Source: Molossus alvarezi (lineage: Eukaryota > Chordata > Mammalia > Chiroptera > Molossidae). From it: 64,000 nt of DNA. The translations under genes and the position numbers were made by a program. The notes below the pieces were generated by a model, which did no database searches, had not been told where the DNA came from, and saw only the letters and a list, made by a program, of their open reading frames with translations. Where the stretch lies: contig CM073889.1 of NCBI GenBank assembly GCA_037176705.1, positions 52,941,596-53,005,595 of the forward strand. Reading direction: 5' to 3'. This document shows, piece after piece, positions 10,122 to 23,663 of the stretch. The first letter of the stretch is position 1. Every line of letters starts with the position of its first letter.

Positions 10122-12055
10122 GTTATCCCCTTTTGTGTTCTGTGTTGGTAATGGTTTCCAAGATTGCACAGTTTTCTACAACATTTCTCCAGGCGATACT
10201 TGGAATAAGTATGGTTTCTTCTGTAGCAGTTTGTTTCGCCTAATTCTTAGTCAGAACAGTGAACCAACCTAGGGTCTAGAATGAAATAATGGAAAGATTG
10301 ATAACTACTGGTGTTACACATGTGCCATTCTTGAAACAAAGCAACTGAACACATCTAAAGTGATGTAGTTTAAACATTTGATGTGTACATCCAAGGAGAA
10401 ATACATGAATGTGAAGACACTGACAATACCATGGGTGTTTCACATTGCATTTCTCTGTGAGTTAGAACAAGAGGAGGGTTCTGGAGAAAAGGCACTTGTA
10501 CAGTTGACCTGGGTATCAATTTCAATTAGCTACCCACAAATTATGCCCGGTTTGCGCGGCATAGTTTGCATTGGAGAGTTATCCAGTGTTGCATGTAAAT
10601 GCAGCTGACTGCCTTCTTTCCTATACGACAAGAAAGTCAATTTGTACGAGAAGAAGAGGTAACTTTTCAACATACTACTTTTCTTCCTTGGATATGAGTT
10701 GTTTGCCTGGAAGAGTCTACAAAGAATCTGGATACCAAATACAGGCTGCGCTGCAGATATGAAACATTTTGGTTAGAGCAGTGTTCAGGTCGTGGAAATC
10801 TATACCCTATTCAGTTCTACACACATTCTCTCCATGCGTTACCAAATGAATCAGAGTCATGCCATGGATCCACGATACATTTCACTGTTTGTGCCGATTT
10901 CCACATTAACATAAGGTGTAGATACCTGTTTTCTGCAGAGAATTGAAAGTAAACCCTTGTCCTCAGTGTGAAATGCTGGAATTAGCCCAGGGAAATGAAT
11001 GATAACTCCCGAACTTATGCTTAAAATACCCTGTGACAAATTCAACCTATTTCTTGATATCTGACAGAATCATCTCCATGATAACAAGGATTCCAAAGAG
11101 TTTCAGGCCTTTGAATAATGGTCCTGGATTCACATGTTTCAAGAGTATTTCCCAGAAGAACCTATGAAAATATAGTGGATAATCAAAGGTGTGCATCACT
11201 GGTGTTCTTTCTCTGCAGAATTATATTATTACATTCAGTTCAAGAGCAGCATGGAAACCTCAATATGGTGTAGTGGCAATTGGACTGTTCAGTGGCTCTC
11301 TGTCCTAAAAACAGTGTTCCCATTGACTAACTTCTTCACACATGTCTAAATATGGTGAAGAAGATTCTTGGGCTATACCCACATCACAAAACATGGAACC
11401 AACACTGGTGTTCTGTTCTGCAGATTATGTGTTAGAACAGTTGAGGAAAGTATTGATTCAAGGTAATGTGGCAACCTAACGTTTGCCTATGCCCTTAGAC
11501 ATACTTCTCACCAGAGATCGTTTCTAGGAGCGTTTATACACACCAAACCGATTCCAAAAGAACTGTGTTAGAACTCTGCAGTTCAGTTGAGGAAACTCAC
11601 TTCCATGAAGCCTAGAGCGTGAGGCTTCTCCAACCATAAGCTGTTTTGGTTAAGTACCTAATTAATGTCTGTTTGTTAAGGTGTAATCACACGAAAACCT
11701 AGCAGTGCACGTTTCTTTCTCTTGTTCCCTACACACAATTACAAGACTTGCTGGTGCAGTCTCAGATATGCTGAATTATGGGCAAAACTCTGTGAGAGCC
11801 AGGGGCAACATTCATTGGTGGCATGTTTAAACTTGGGAAATTGAGTACCTTTGCAAGGAAAGTTTGTAGATACATGTTTAGTAGGAAACTGATGGAATGA
11901 TTGAATATTTCCATTTTGGGTCAGAAAATGCACAGATCTTGGCAAGAGTCATGTGAAACACTTGAATATAGACACTCTCCTCGTGGTGTGGAGAGATCCA
12001 GTCTTCTCCTGGAAAGAACAACTAGGACAGGGCACACTGATGTGTAGAATCAAAA
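10122..12055 (+). repeat. Satellite unit U6 (type I, second unit of trimer copy 1)
   Basis: 1934 bp. GCAGATATGAAAC (near 10752), ATTGAAAGT (10942-10950), AAATATAGTGG (near 11168), TTATATTATT (11221-11230), CTAATTAATG and the 1-bp deletion ACATGTTTAGTAGG (near 11873) all recur in U9. Private CTCCAGGCG near 10188. Non-coding. Confidence 0.96.
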
Positions 12056-13990
12056 GTTATCCCCTTTTGTGTTCTGTGTTGGTAATGGTTTCCAAGATTG
12101 CACAGTTTTCTACAACATTTCTCAAGGCGATACTTGGAATAAGTATGGTTTCTTCTGTAGCAGTTTGTTTCGCCTAATTCTTAGTCAGAACAGTGAACCA
12201 ACCTAGGGTCTAGAATGAAATAATGGAAAGATTGATAACTACTGGTGTTACACATGTGCCATTCTTGAAACAAAGCAACTGAACACATCTAAAGTGATGT
12301 AGTTTAAACATTTGATGTGTACATCCAAGGAGAAATACATGAATGTGAAGACACTGACAATACCATGGGTGTTTCACATTGCATTTCTCTGTGAGTTAGA
12401 ACAAGAGGAGGGTTCTGGAGAAAAGGCACTGGTACAGTTGACCTGGGTATCAATTTCAATTAGCTACCCACAAATTATGCCCGGTTTGCGCGGCATAGTT
12501 TGCATTGGAGAGTTATCCAGTGTGGCATGTAAATGCAGCTGACTGCCTTCTTTCCTATACGACAAGAAAGTCAATTTGTACGAGAAGAAGAGGTAACTTT
12601 TCAACATACTACTTTTCTTCCTTGGATATGAGTTGTTTGCCTGGAAGAGTCTACAAAGAATCTGGATAGCAAATACAGGCTGCGCTGCAGATATGAAACA
12701 TTTTGGTTAGAGCAGTGTTCAGGTCGTGGAAATCTATACCCTATTCAGTTCTACACACATTCTCTCCATGCGTTACCAAATGAATCAGAGTCATGCCATG
12801 GATCCACGATACATTTCACTGTTTGTGCCGATTTCCACATTAACATAAGGTGTAGATACCTGTTTTCTGCAGAGAATTGAATGTAAACCCTTGTCCTCAG
12901 TGTGAAATGCTGGAATTAGCCCGTGGAAATGAATGATAACTCCCGAACTTATGCTTAAAATACCCTGTGACAAATTCAACCTATTTCTTGATATCTGACA
13001 GAATCATCTCCATGATAACAAGGATTCCAAAGAGTTTCAGGCCTTTGAATAATGGTCCTGGATTCACATGTTTCAAGAGTATTTCCCAGAAGAACCTATG
13101 AAAATACAGTGGATAATCAAAGGTGTGCATCACTGGTGTTCTTTCTCTGCAGAATTATATAATTACATTCAGTTCAAGAGCAGCATGGAAACCTCAATAT
13201 GGTGTAGTGGCAATTGGACTGTTCAGTGGCTCTCTGTCCTAAAAACAGTGTTCCCATTGACTAACTTCTTCACACATGTCTAAATATGGTGAAGAAGATT
13301 CTTGGGCTATACCCACATCACAAAACATGGAACCAACACTGGTGTTCTGTTCTGCAGATTATGTGTTAGAACAGTTGAGGAAAGTATTGATTCAAGGTAA
13401 TGTGGCAACCTAACGTTTGCCTATGCCCTTAGACATACTTCTCACTAGAGATCGTTTCTAGGAGCGTTTATACACACCAAACCGATTCCAAACGAACTGT
13501 GTTAGAACTCTGCAGTTCAGTTGAGGAAACTCACTTCCATGAAGCCTAGAGAGTGAGGCTTCTCCAACCATAAGCTGTTTTGGTTAAGTACCTAAGAAAT
13601 GTCTGTTTGTTAAGGTGTAATCACAAAAAAACCTAGCAGTGCACGTTTCTTTCTCTTGTTCCCTACACACAATTACAAGACTTGCTGGTGCAGTCTCAGA
13701 TATCCTGAATTATGGGCAAAACTCTGTGAGAGCCAGGGACAACATTGATTGGTGGCATGTTTAAACTTGGGAAATTGAGTACCTTTGCAAGGAAAGTGTG
13801 TAGATACATGTTCTAGTAGGAAACTGATGGAATGATTGAATATTTCCATTTTGGGTCAGGAAATGCACAGATCTTGGCAAGAGTCATGTGAAACACTTGA
13901 ATATAGACACTCTCCTCGTGGTGTGGAGAGATCCAGTCTTCTCCTGGAAAGAACAACTAGGACAGGGCACACTGATGTGTAGAATCAAAA
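12056..13990 (+). repeat. Satellite unit U7 (type I, third unit of trimer copy 1)
   Basis: 1935 bp. GGATAGCAAATAC near 12664 is shared with U10, U12 and U14. CTCACTAGAG (13441-13450), CCAAACGAAC and GAGAGTGAGG in the 3' part match U14 rather than U10, marking a switch point. Non-coding. Confidence 0.96.
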
Positions 13991-15925
13991 GTTATCCCCT
14001 TTTGTGTTCTGTGTTGGTAATGGTTTCCAAGATTGCACAGTTTTCTACAACATTTCTCAAGGCGATACTTGGAATAAGTATGGTTTCTTCTGTAGCAGTT
14101 TGTTTCGCCTAATTCTTAGTCAGAACAGTGAACCAACCTAGGGTCTAGAATGAAATAATGGAAAGATTGATAACTACTGGTGTTACACATGTGCCATTCT
14201 TGAAACAAAGCAACTGAACACATCTAAAGTGATGTAGTTAAAACATTTGATGTGTACATCCAAGGAGAAATACATGAATGTGAAGACACGGACAATACCA
14301 TGGGTGTTTCACATTGCATTTCTCTGTGAGTTAGAACAAGAGGAGGGTTCTGGAGAAAAGGCACTGGTACAGTTGACCTGGGTATCAATTTCAATTAGCT
14401 ACCCACAAATTATGCCCGGTTTGCGCGGCATAGTTTGCATTGGAGAGTTATCCAGTGTTGCATGTAAATGCAGCTGACTGCCTTCTTTCCTATACGACAA
14501 GAAAGTCAATTTGTACGAGAAGAAGAGGTAACTTTTCAACTTACTACTTTTCTTCCTTGGATATGAGTTGTTTGCCTGGAAGAGTCTACAAAGAATCTGG
14601 ATACCAAATACAGGCTGCGCTGCAGAAATGAAACATTTTGGTTAGAGCAGTGTTCAGGTCGTGGAAATCTATACCCTATTCAGTTCTACACACATTCTCT
14701 CCATGCGTTACCAAATGAATCAGAGTCATGCCATGGATCCACGATACATTTCACTGTTTGTGCCGATTTCCACATTAACATAAGGTGTAGATACCTGTTT
14801 TCTGGAGAGAATTGAATGTAAACCCTTGTCCTCAGTGTGAAATGCTGGAATTAGCCTGGGGAAATGAATGATAACTCCCGAACTTATGCTTAAAATACCC
14901 TGTGACAAATTCAACCTATTTCTTGATATCTGACAGAATCATCTCCATGATAACAAGGATTCCAAAGAGTTTCAGGCCTTTGAATAATGGTCCTGGATTC
15001 ACATGTTTCAAGAGTATTTCCCAGAAGAACCTATGAAAATACAGTGGATAATCAAAGGTGTGCATCACTGGTGTTCTTTCTCTGCAGAATTATATAATTA
15101 CAATCAGTTCAAGAGCAGCATGGAAACCTCAATATGGTGTAGTGGCAATTGGACTGTTCAGTGGCTCTCTGTCCTAAAAACAGTGTTCCCATTGACTATC
15201 TACTTCACACATGTCTAAATATGGTGAAGAAGATTCTTGGGCTATACCCACATCACAAAACATGGAACCAACACTGGTGTTCTGTTCTGCAGATTATGTG
15301 TTAGAACAGTTGAGGAAAGTATTGATTCAAGGTAATGTGGCAACCTAACGTTTGCCTAAGCCCTTAGACATACTTCTCACCAGAGATCGTTTCTAGGAGC
15401 GTTTATACACACCAAACCGATTCCAAAAGAACTGTGTTAGAACTCTGCAGTTCAGTTGAGGAAACTCACTTCCATGAAGCCTAGAGCGTGAGGCTTCTCC
15501 AACCATAATCTGTTTTGGTTAAGAACCTAAGAAATGTCTGTTTGTTAAGGTGTAATCACAAAAAAACCTAGCAGTGCACGTTTCTCTCTCTTGTTCCCTA
15601 CACACAATTACAAGACTTGCTGGTGTAGTCTCAGATATCCTGAATTATGGGCAAAACTCTGTGAGAGCCAGGGACAACATTGATTGGTGGCATGTTTAAA
15701 CTTGGGAAATTGAGTACCTTTGCAAGGAAAGTGTGTAGATACATGTTCTAGTAGGAAACTGATGGAATGATTGAATATTTCCATTTTGGGTCAGGAAATG
15801 CACAGATCTTGGCAAGAGTCATGTGAAACACTTGAATATAGACACTCTCCTCGTGGTGTGGAGAGATCCAGTCTTCTCCTGGAAAGAACAACTAGGACAG
15901 GGCACACTGATGTGTAGAATCAAAA
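13991..15925 (+). repeat. Satellite unit U8 (type I, first unit of trimer copy 2)
   Basis: 1935 bp. It repeats the U5 variants (GACACGGACA, CAACTTACTACTT, CTGGAG in place of PstI, AATCAGTTC, GGTGTAGTCTC). Private changes are GTAGTTAAAAC near 14235, TTAGCCTGGGG near 14850 and ACTATCTACTTC near 15195. Non-coding. Confidence 0.96.
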
Positions 15926-17859
15926 GTTATCCCCTTTTGTGTTCTGTGTTGGTAATGGTTTCCAAGATTGCACAGTTTTCTACAACATTTCTCAAGGCGA
16001 TACTTGGAATAAGTATGGTTTCTTCTGTAGCAGTTTGTTTCGCCTAATTCTTAGTCAGAACAGTGAACCAACCTAGGGTCTAGAATGAAATAATGGAAAG
16101 ATTGATAACTACTGGTGTTACACATGTGCCATTCTTGAAACAAAGCAACTGAACACATCTAAAGTGATGTAGTTTAAACATTTGATGTGTACATCCAAGG
16201 AGAAATACATGAATGTGAAGACACTGACAATACCATGGGTGTTTCACATTGCATTTCTCTGTGAGTTAGAACAAGAGGAGGGTTCTGGAGAAAAGGCACT
16301 TGTACAGTTGACCTGGGTATCAATTTCAATTAGCTACCCACAAATTATGCCCGGTTTGCGCGGCATAGTTTGCATTGGAGAGTTATCCAGTGTTGCATGT
16401 AAATGCAGCTGACTGCCTTCTTTCCTATACGACAAGAAAGTCAATTTGTACGAGAAGAAGAGGTAACTTTTCAACATACTACTTTTCTTCCTTGGATATG
16501 AGTTGTTTGCCTGGAAGAGTCTACAAAGAATCTGGATACCAAATACAGGCTGCGCTGCAGATATGAAACATTTTGGTTAGAGCAGTGTTCAGGTCGTGGA
16601 AATCTATACCCTATTCAGTTCTACACACATTCTCTCCATGCGTTACCAAATGAATCAGAGTCATGCCATGGATCCACGATACATTTCACTGTTTGTGCCG
16701 ATTTCCACATTAACATAAGGTGTAGATACCTGTTTTCTGCAGAGAATTGAAAGTAAACCCTTGTCCTCAGTGTGAAATGCTGGAATTAGCCCGGGGAAAT
16801 GAATGATAACTCCCGAACTTATGCTTAAAATACCCTGTGACAAATTCAACCTATTTCTTGATATCTGACAGAATCATCTCCATGATAACAAGGATTCCAA
16901 AGAGTTTCAGGCCTTTGAATAATGGTCCTGGATTCACATGTTTCAAGAGTATTTCCCAGAAGAACCTATGAAAATATAGTGGATAATCAAAGGTGTGCAT
17001 CACTGGTGTTCTTTCTCTGCAGAATTATATTATTACATTCAGTTCAAGAGCAGCATGGAAACCTCAATATGGTGTAGTGGCAATTGGACTGTTCAGTGGC
17101 TCTCTGTCCTAAAAACAGTGTTCCCATTGACTAACTTCTTCACACATGTCTAAATATGGTGAAGAAGATTCTTGGGCTATACCCACATCACAAAACATGG
17201 AACCAACACTGGTGTTCTGTTCTGCAGATTATGTGTTAGAACAGTTGAGGAAAGTATTGATTCAAGGTAATGTGGCAACCTAACGTTTGCCTATGCCCTT
17301 AGACATACTTCTCACCAGAGATCGTTTCTAGGAGCGTTTATACACACCAAACCGATTCCAAAAGAACTGTGTTAGAACTCTGCAGTTCAGTTGAGGAAAC
17401 TCACTTCCATGAAGCCTAGAGCGTGAGGCTTCTCCAACCATAAGCTGTTTTGGTTAAGTACCTAATTAATGTCTGTTTGTTAAGGTGTAATCACACGAAA
17501 ACCTAGCAGTGCACGTTTCTTTCTCTTGTTCCCTACACACAATTACAAGACTTGCTGGTGCAGTCTCAGATATGCTGAATTATGGGCAAAACTCTGTGAG
17601 AGCCAGGGGCAACATTCATTGGTGGCATGTTTAAACTTGGGAAATTGAGTACCTTTGCAAGGAAAGTTTGTAGATACATGTTTAGTAGGAAACTGATGGA
17701 ATGATTGAATATTTCCATTTTGGGTCAGAAAATGCACAGATCTTGGCAAGAGTCATGTGAAACACTTGAATATAGACACTCTCCTCGTGGTGTGGAGAGA
17801 TCCAGTCTTCTCCTGGAAAGAACAACTAGGACAGGGCACACTGATGTGTAGAATCAAAA
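15926..17859 (+). repeat. Satellite unit U9 (type I, second unit of trimer copy 2)
   Basis: 1934 bp. It carries the U6 signature (GCAGATATGAAAC, ATTGAAAGT, AAATATAGTGG, TATTATTAC, CTAATTAATG, ACATGTTTAGTAGG) exactly 5804 bp after U6. It lacks the private CTCCAGG of U6. Non-coding. Confidence 0.96.
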
Positions 17860-19794
17860 GTTATCCCCTTTTGTGTTCTGTGTTGGTAATGGTTTCCAAG
17901 ATTGCACAGTTTTCTACAACATTTCTCAAGGCGATACTTGGAATAAGTATGGTTTCTTCTGTAGCAGTTTGTTTCGCCTAATTCTTAGTCAGAACAGTGA
18001 ACCAACCTAGGGTCTAGAATGAAATAATGGAAAGATTGATAACTACTGGTGTTACACATGTGCCATTCTTGAAACAAAGCAACTGAACACATCTAAAGTG
18101 ATGTAGTTTAAACATTTGATGTGTACATCCAAGGAGAAATACATGAATGTGAAGACACTGACAATACCATGGGTGTTTCACATTGCATTTCTCTGTGAGT
18201 TAGAACAAGAGGAGGGTTCTGGAGAAAAGGCACTGGTACAGTTGACCTGGGTATCAATTTCAATTAGCTACCCACAAATTATGCCCGGTTTGCGCGGCAT
18301 AGTTTGCATTGGAGAGTTATCCAGTGTTGCATGTAAATGCAGCTGACTGCCTTCTTTCCTATACGACAAGAAAGTCAATTTGTACGAGAAGAAGAGGTAA
18401 CTTTTCAACATACTACTTTTCTTCCTTGGATATGAGTTGTTTGCCTGGAAGAGTCTACAAAGAATCTGGATAGCAAATACAGGCTGCGCTGCAGAAATGA
18501 AACATTTTGGTTAGAGCAGTGTTCAGGTCGTGGAAATCTATACCCTATTCAGTTCTACACACATTCTCTCCATGCGTTACCAAATGAATCAGAGTCATGC
18601 CATGGATCCACGATACATTTCACTGTTTGTGCCGATTTCCACATTAACATAAGGTGTAGATACCTGTTTTCTGCAGAGAATTGAATGTAAACCCTTGTCC
18701 TCAGTGTGAAATGCTGGAATTAGCCCGTGGAAATGAATGATAACTCCCGAACTTATGCTTAAAATACCCTGTGACAAATTCAACCTATTTCTTGATATCT
18801 GACAGAATCATCTCCATGATAACAAGGATTCCAAAGAGTTTCAGGCCTCTGAATAATGGTCCTGGATTCACATGTTTCAAGAGTATTTCCCAGAAGAACC
18901 TATGAAAATACAGTGGATAATCAAAGGTGTGCATCACTGGTGTTCTTTCTCTGCAGAATTATATAATTACATTCAGTTCAAGAGCAGCATGGAAACCTCA
19001 ATATGGTGTAGTGGCAATTGGACTGTTCAGTGGCTCTCTGTCCTAAAAACAGTGTTCCCATTGACTAACTTCTTCACACATGTCTAAATATGGTGAAGAA
19101 GATTCTTGGGCTATACCCACATCACAAAACATGGAACCAACACTGGTGTTCTGTTCTGCAGATTATGTGTTAGAACAGTTGAGGAAAGTATTGATTCAAG
19201 GTAATGTGGCAACCTAACGTTTGCCTATGCCCTTAGACATACTTCTCACCAGAGATCGTTTCTAGGAGCGTTTATACACACCAAACCGATTCCAAAAGAA
19301 CTGTGTTAAAACTCTGCAGTTCAGTTGAGGAAACTCACTTCCATGAAGCCTAGAGAATGAGGCTTCTCCAACCATAAGCTGTTTTGGTTAAGTACCTAAT
19401 TAATGTCTGTTTGTTAAGGTGTAATCACACGAAAACCTAGCAGTGCACGTTTCTTTCTCTTGTTCCCTACACACAATTACAAGACTTGCTGGTGCAGTCT
19501 CAGATATGCTGAATTATGGGCAAAACTCTGTGAGAGCCAGGGGCAACATTCATTGGTGGCATGTTTAAACTTGGGAAATTGAGTACCTTTGCAAGGAAAG
19601 TGTGTAGATACATGTTCTAGTAGGAAACTGATGGAATGATTGAATATTTCCATTTTGGGTCAGAAAATGCACAGATCTTGGCAAGAGTCATGTGAAACAC
19701 TTGAATATAGACACTATCCTCGTGGTGTGGAGAGATCCAGTCTTCTCCCGGAAAGAACAACTAGGACAGGGCACACTGATGTGTAGAATCAAAA
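17860..19794 (+). repeat. Satellite unit U10 (type I; end of trimer copy 2, start of dimer copy 1)
   Basis: 1935 bp. GGATAGCAAATAC links it to U7. CAGGCCTCTGAAT (near 18842), TGTTAAAACTC (near 19303), GAGAATGAGG, CACTATCCTCG (near 19712) and TTCTCCCGG are shared with U12, 3869 bp downstream. Non-coding. Confidence 0.96.
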
Positions 19795-21728
19795 GTTATC
19801 CCCTTTTGTGTTCTGTGTTGTTAATGGTTTCCAAGATTGCATAGTTTTCAACAACATTTCTCAAGGCGATACTTGGAATAAGTATGGTTTCTTCTGTAGC
19901 TGTTTGTTTCGCCTAATTCTTAGTCAGAACAGTGAACCAACCTAGGGTCTAGAATGAAATAATGGAAAGATTGATAACTACTGGTGTTACACATGTGCCA
20001 TTCTTGAAACAAAGCAACTGAACACATCTAAAGTGATGTAGTTTAAACATTTGATGTGTACATCCAAGGAGAAATACATGAATGTGAAGACACTGACAAT
20101 ACCATGGGTGTTTCACATTGCATTTCTCTGTGAGTTAGAACAAGAGGAGGGTTCTGGAGAAAAGGCACTTGTACAGTTGACCTGGGTATCAATTTCAATT
20201 AGCTACCCACAAATTATGCCCGGTTTGCGCGGCATAGTTTGCATTGGAGAGTTATCCAGTGTGGCATGTAAATGCAGCTGACTGCCTTCTTTCCTATACG
20301 ACAAGAAAGTCAATTTGTACGAGAAGAAGAGGTAACTTTTCAACATACTACTTTTCTCCCTTGGATATGAGTTGTTTGCCTGGAAGAGTCTACAAAGAAT
20401 CTGGATACCAAATACAGGCTGCGCTGCAGAAATGAAACATTTTGGTTAGAGCAGTGTTCAGGTCGTGGAAATCTATACCCTATTCAGTTCTACACACATT
20501 CTCTCCATGCGTTACCAAATGAATCAGAGTCATGCCATGGATCCACGATACATTTCACTGTTTGTGCCGATTTCCACATTAACATAAGGTGTAGATACCT
20601 GTTTTCTGCAGAGAATTGAATGTAAACCCTTGTCCTCAGTGTGAAATGCTGGAATTAGCCCGGGGAAATGAATGATAACTCCCGAACTTATGCTTAAAAT
20701 ACCCTGTGACAAATTCAACCTATTTCTTGATATCTGACAGAATCATCTCCATGATAACAAGGATTCCAAAGAGTTTCAGGCCTTTGAATAATGGTCCTGG
20801 ATTCACATGTTTCAAGAGTATTTCCCAGAAGAACCTATGAAAATACAGTGGATAATCAAAGGTGTGCATCACTGGTGTTCTTTCTCTGCAGAATTATATA
20901 ATTACATTCAGTTCAAGAGCAGCATGGAAACCTCAATATGGTGTAGTGGCAATTGGACTGTTCAGTGGCTCTCTGTCCTAAAAACAGTGTTCCCATTGAC
21001 TATCTTCTTCACACATGTCTAAATATGGTGAAGAAGATTCTTGGGCTATACCCACATCACAAAACATGGAACCAACACTGGTGTTCTGTTCTGCAGATTA
21101 TGTGTTAGAACAGTTGAGGAAAGTATTGATTCAAGGTAATGTGGCAACCTAACGTTTGCCTAAGCCCTTAGACATACTTCTCACCAGAGATCGTTTCTAG
21201 GAGCGTTTATACACACCAAACCGATTCCAAAAGAACTGTGTTAGAACTCTGCAGTTCAGTTGAGGAAACTCACTTCCATGAAGCCTAGAGCGTGAGGCTT
21301 CTCCAACCATAAGCTGTTTTGGTTAAGTACCTAATTAATGTCTGTTTGTTAAGGTGTAATCACACGAAAACCTAGCAGTGCACGTTTCTTTCTCTTGTTC
21401 CCTACACACAATTACAAGGCTTGCTGGTGCAGTCTCAGATATGCTGAATTATGGGCAAAACTCTGTGAGAGCCAGGGGCAACATTCATTGGTGGCATGTT
21501 TAAACTTGGGAAATTGAGTACCTTTGCAAGGAAAGTTTGTAGATACATGTTTAGTAGGAAACTGATGGAATGATTGAATATTTCCATTTTGGGTCAGAAA
21601 ATGCACAGATCTTGGCAAGAGTCATGTGAAACACTTGAATATAGACACTCTCCTCGTGGTGTGGAGAGATCCAGTCTTCTCCTGGAGAGAACAACTAGGA
21701 CAGGGCACACTGATGTGTAGAATCAAAA
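19795..21728 (+). repeat. Satellite unit U11 (type I, dimer copy 1)
   Basis: 1934 bp. TGTTGTTAATGG, CATAGTTTTCAACA (near 19840) and GTAGCTGTTTG (near 19897) are shared with U13 and U21. Its 3' end (CTAATTAATG, GAAAGTTTGTAG, ACATGTTTAGTAGG) matches U6 and U9. Private ACAAGGCTTG near 21414. Non-coding. Confidence 0.96.
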
Positions 21729-23663
21729 GTTATCCCCTTTTGTGTTCTGTGTTGGTAATGGTTTCCAAGATTGCACAGTTTTCTACAACATTTCTCAAGG
21801 CGATACTTGGAATAAGTATGGTTTCTTCTGTAGCAGTTTGTTTCGCCTAATTCTTAGTCAGAACAGTGAACCAACCTAGGGTCTAGAATGAAATAATGGA
21901 AAGATTGATAACTACTGGTGTTACACATGTGCCATTCTTGAAACAAAGCAACTGAACACATCTAAAGTGATGTAGTTTAAACATTTGATGTGTACATCCA
22001 AGGAGAAATACATGAATGTGAAGACACTGACAATACCATGGGTGTTTCACATTGCATTTCTCTGTGAGTTAGAACAAGAGGAGGGTTCTGGAGAAAAGGC
22101 ACTGGTACAGTTGACCTGGGTATCAATTTCAATTAGCTACCCACAAATTATGCCCGGTTTGCGCGGCATAGTTTGCATTGGAGAGTTATCCAGTGTGGCA
22201 TGTAAATGCAGCTGACTGCCTTCTTTCCTATACGACAAGAAAGTCAATTTGTACGAGAAGAAGAGGTAACTTTTCAACATACTACTTTTCTTCCTTGGAT
22301 ATGAGTTGTTTGCCTGGAAGAGTCTACAAAGAATCTGGATAGCAAATACAGGCTGCGCTGCAGAAATGAAACATTTTGGTTAGAGCAGTGTTCAGGTCGT
22401 GGAAATCTATACCCTATTCAGTTCTACACACATTCTCTCCATGCGTTACCAAATGAATCAGAGTCATGCCATGGATCCACGATACATTTCACTGTTTGTG
22501 CCGATTTCCACATTAACATAAGGTGTAGATACCTGTTTTCTGCAGAGAATTGAATGTAAACCCTTGTCCTCAGTGTGAAATGCTGGAATTAGCCCGTGGA
22601 AATGAATGATAACTCCCGAACTTATGCTTAAAATACCCTGTGACAAATTCAACCTATTTCTTGATATCTGACAGAATCATCTCCATGATAACAAGGATTC
22701 CAAAGAGTTTCAGGCCTCTGAATAATGGTCCTGGATTCACATGTTTCAAGAGTATTTCCCAGAAGAACCTATGAAAATACAGTGGATAATCAAAGGTGTG
22801 CATCACTGGTGTTCTTTCTCTGCAGAATTATATAATTACATTCAGTTCAAGAGCAGCATGGAAACCTCAATATGGTGTAGTGGCAATTGGACTGTTCAGT
22901 GGCTCTCTGTCCTAAAAACAGTGTTCCCATTGACTAACTTCTTCACACATGTCTAAATATGGTGAAGAAGATTCTTGGGCTATACCCACATCACAAAACA
23001 TGGAACCAACACTGGTGTTCTGTTCTGCAGATTATGTGTTAGAACAGTTGAGGAAAGTATTGATTCAAGGTAATGTGGCAACCTAACGTTTGCCTATGCC
23101 CTTAGACATACTTCTCACCAGAGATCGTTTCTAGGAGCGTTTATACACACCAAACCGATTCCAAAAGAACTGTGTTAAAACTCTGCAGTTCAGTTGAGGA
23201 AACTCACTTCCATGAAGCCTAGAGAATGAGGCTTCTCCAACCATAAGCTGTTTTGGTTAAGTACCTAATTAATGTCTGTTTGTTAAGGTGTAATCACACG
23301 AAAACCTAGCAGTGCACGTTTCTTTCTCTTGTTCCCTACACACAATTACAAGACTTGCTGGTGCAGTCTCAGATATGCTGAATTATGGGCAAAACTCTGT
23401 GAGAGCCAGGGGCAACATTCATTGGTGGCATGTTTAAACTTGGGAAATTGAGTACCTTTGCAAGGAAAGTGTGTAGATACATGTTCTAGTAGGAAACTGA
23501 TGGAATGATTGAATATTTCCATTTTGGGTCAGAAAATGCACAGATCTTGGCAAGAGTCATGTGAAACACTTGAATATAGACACTATCCTCGTGGTGTGGA
23601 GAGATCCAGTCTTCTCCCGGAAAGAACAACTAGGACAGGGCACACTGATGTGTAGAATCAAAA
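21729..23663 (+). repeat. Satellite unit U12 (type I, dimer copy 2)
   Basis: 1935 bp. It has the U10 signature, including CAGGCCTCTGAAT (near 22711), TGTTAAAACTC (near 23173), CACTATCCTCG and TTCTCCCGG. It differs from U10 at GTGGCATG (near 22194; GTTGCATG in U10). Non-coding. Confidence 0.96.

Larger units (their letters stand above)
8187..19794 (+). repeat. Higher-order trimer, two copies of 5804 bp (U5-U7, U8-U10)
   Basis: U5/U8, U6/U9 and U7/U10 share rare variants at exactly 5804 bp spacing: ACACGGACA at 8482 and 14286, CTGGAG replacing CTGCAG at 8998 and 14802, ATTGAAAGT at 10942 and 16746, and GGATAGCAAATAC at 12664 and 18468. The match weakens before about 8210 and after about 13.44 kb, where U7 follows U14. 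Inferred cause: a recent segmental duplication by unequal exchange. Confidence 0.85.
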
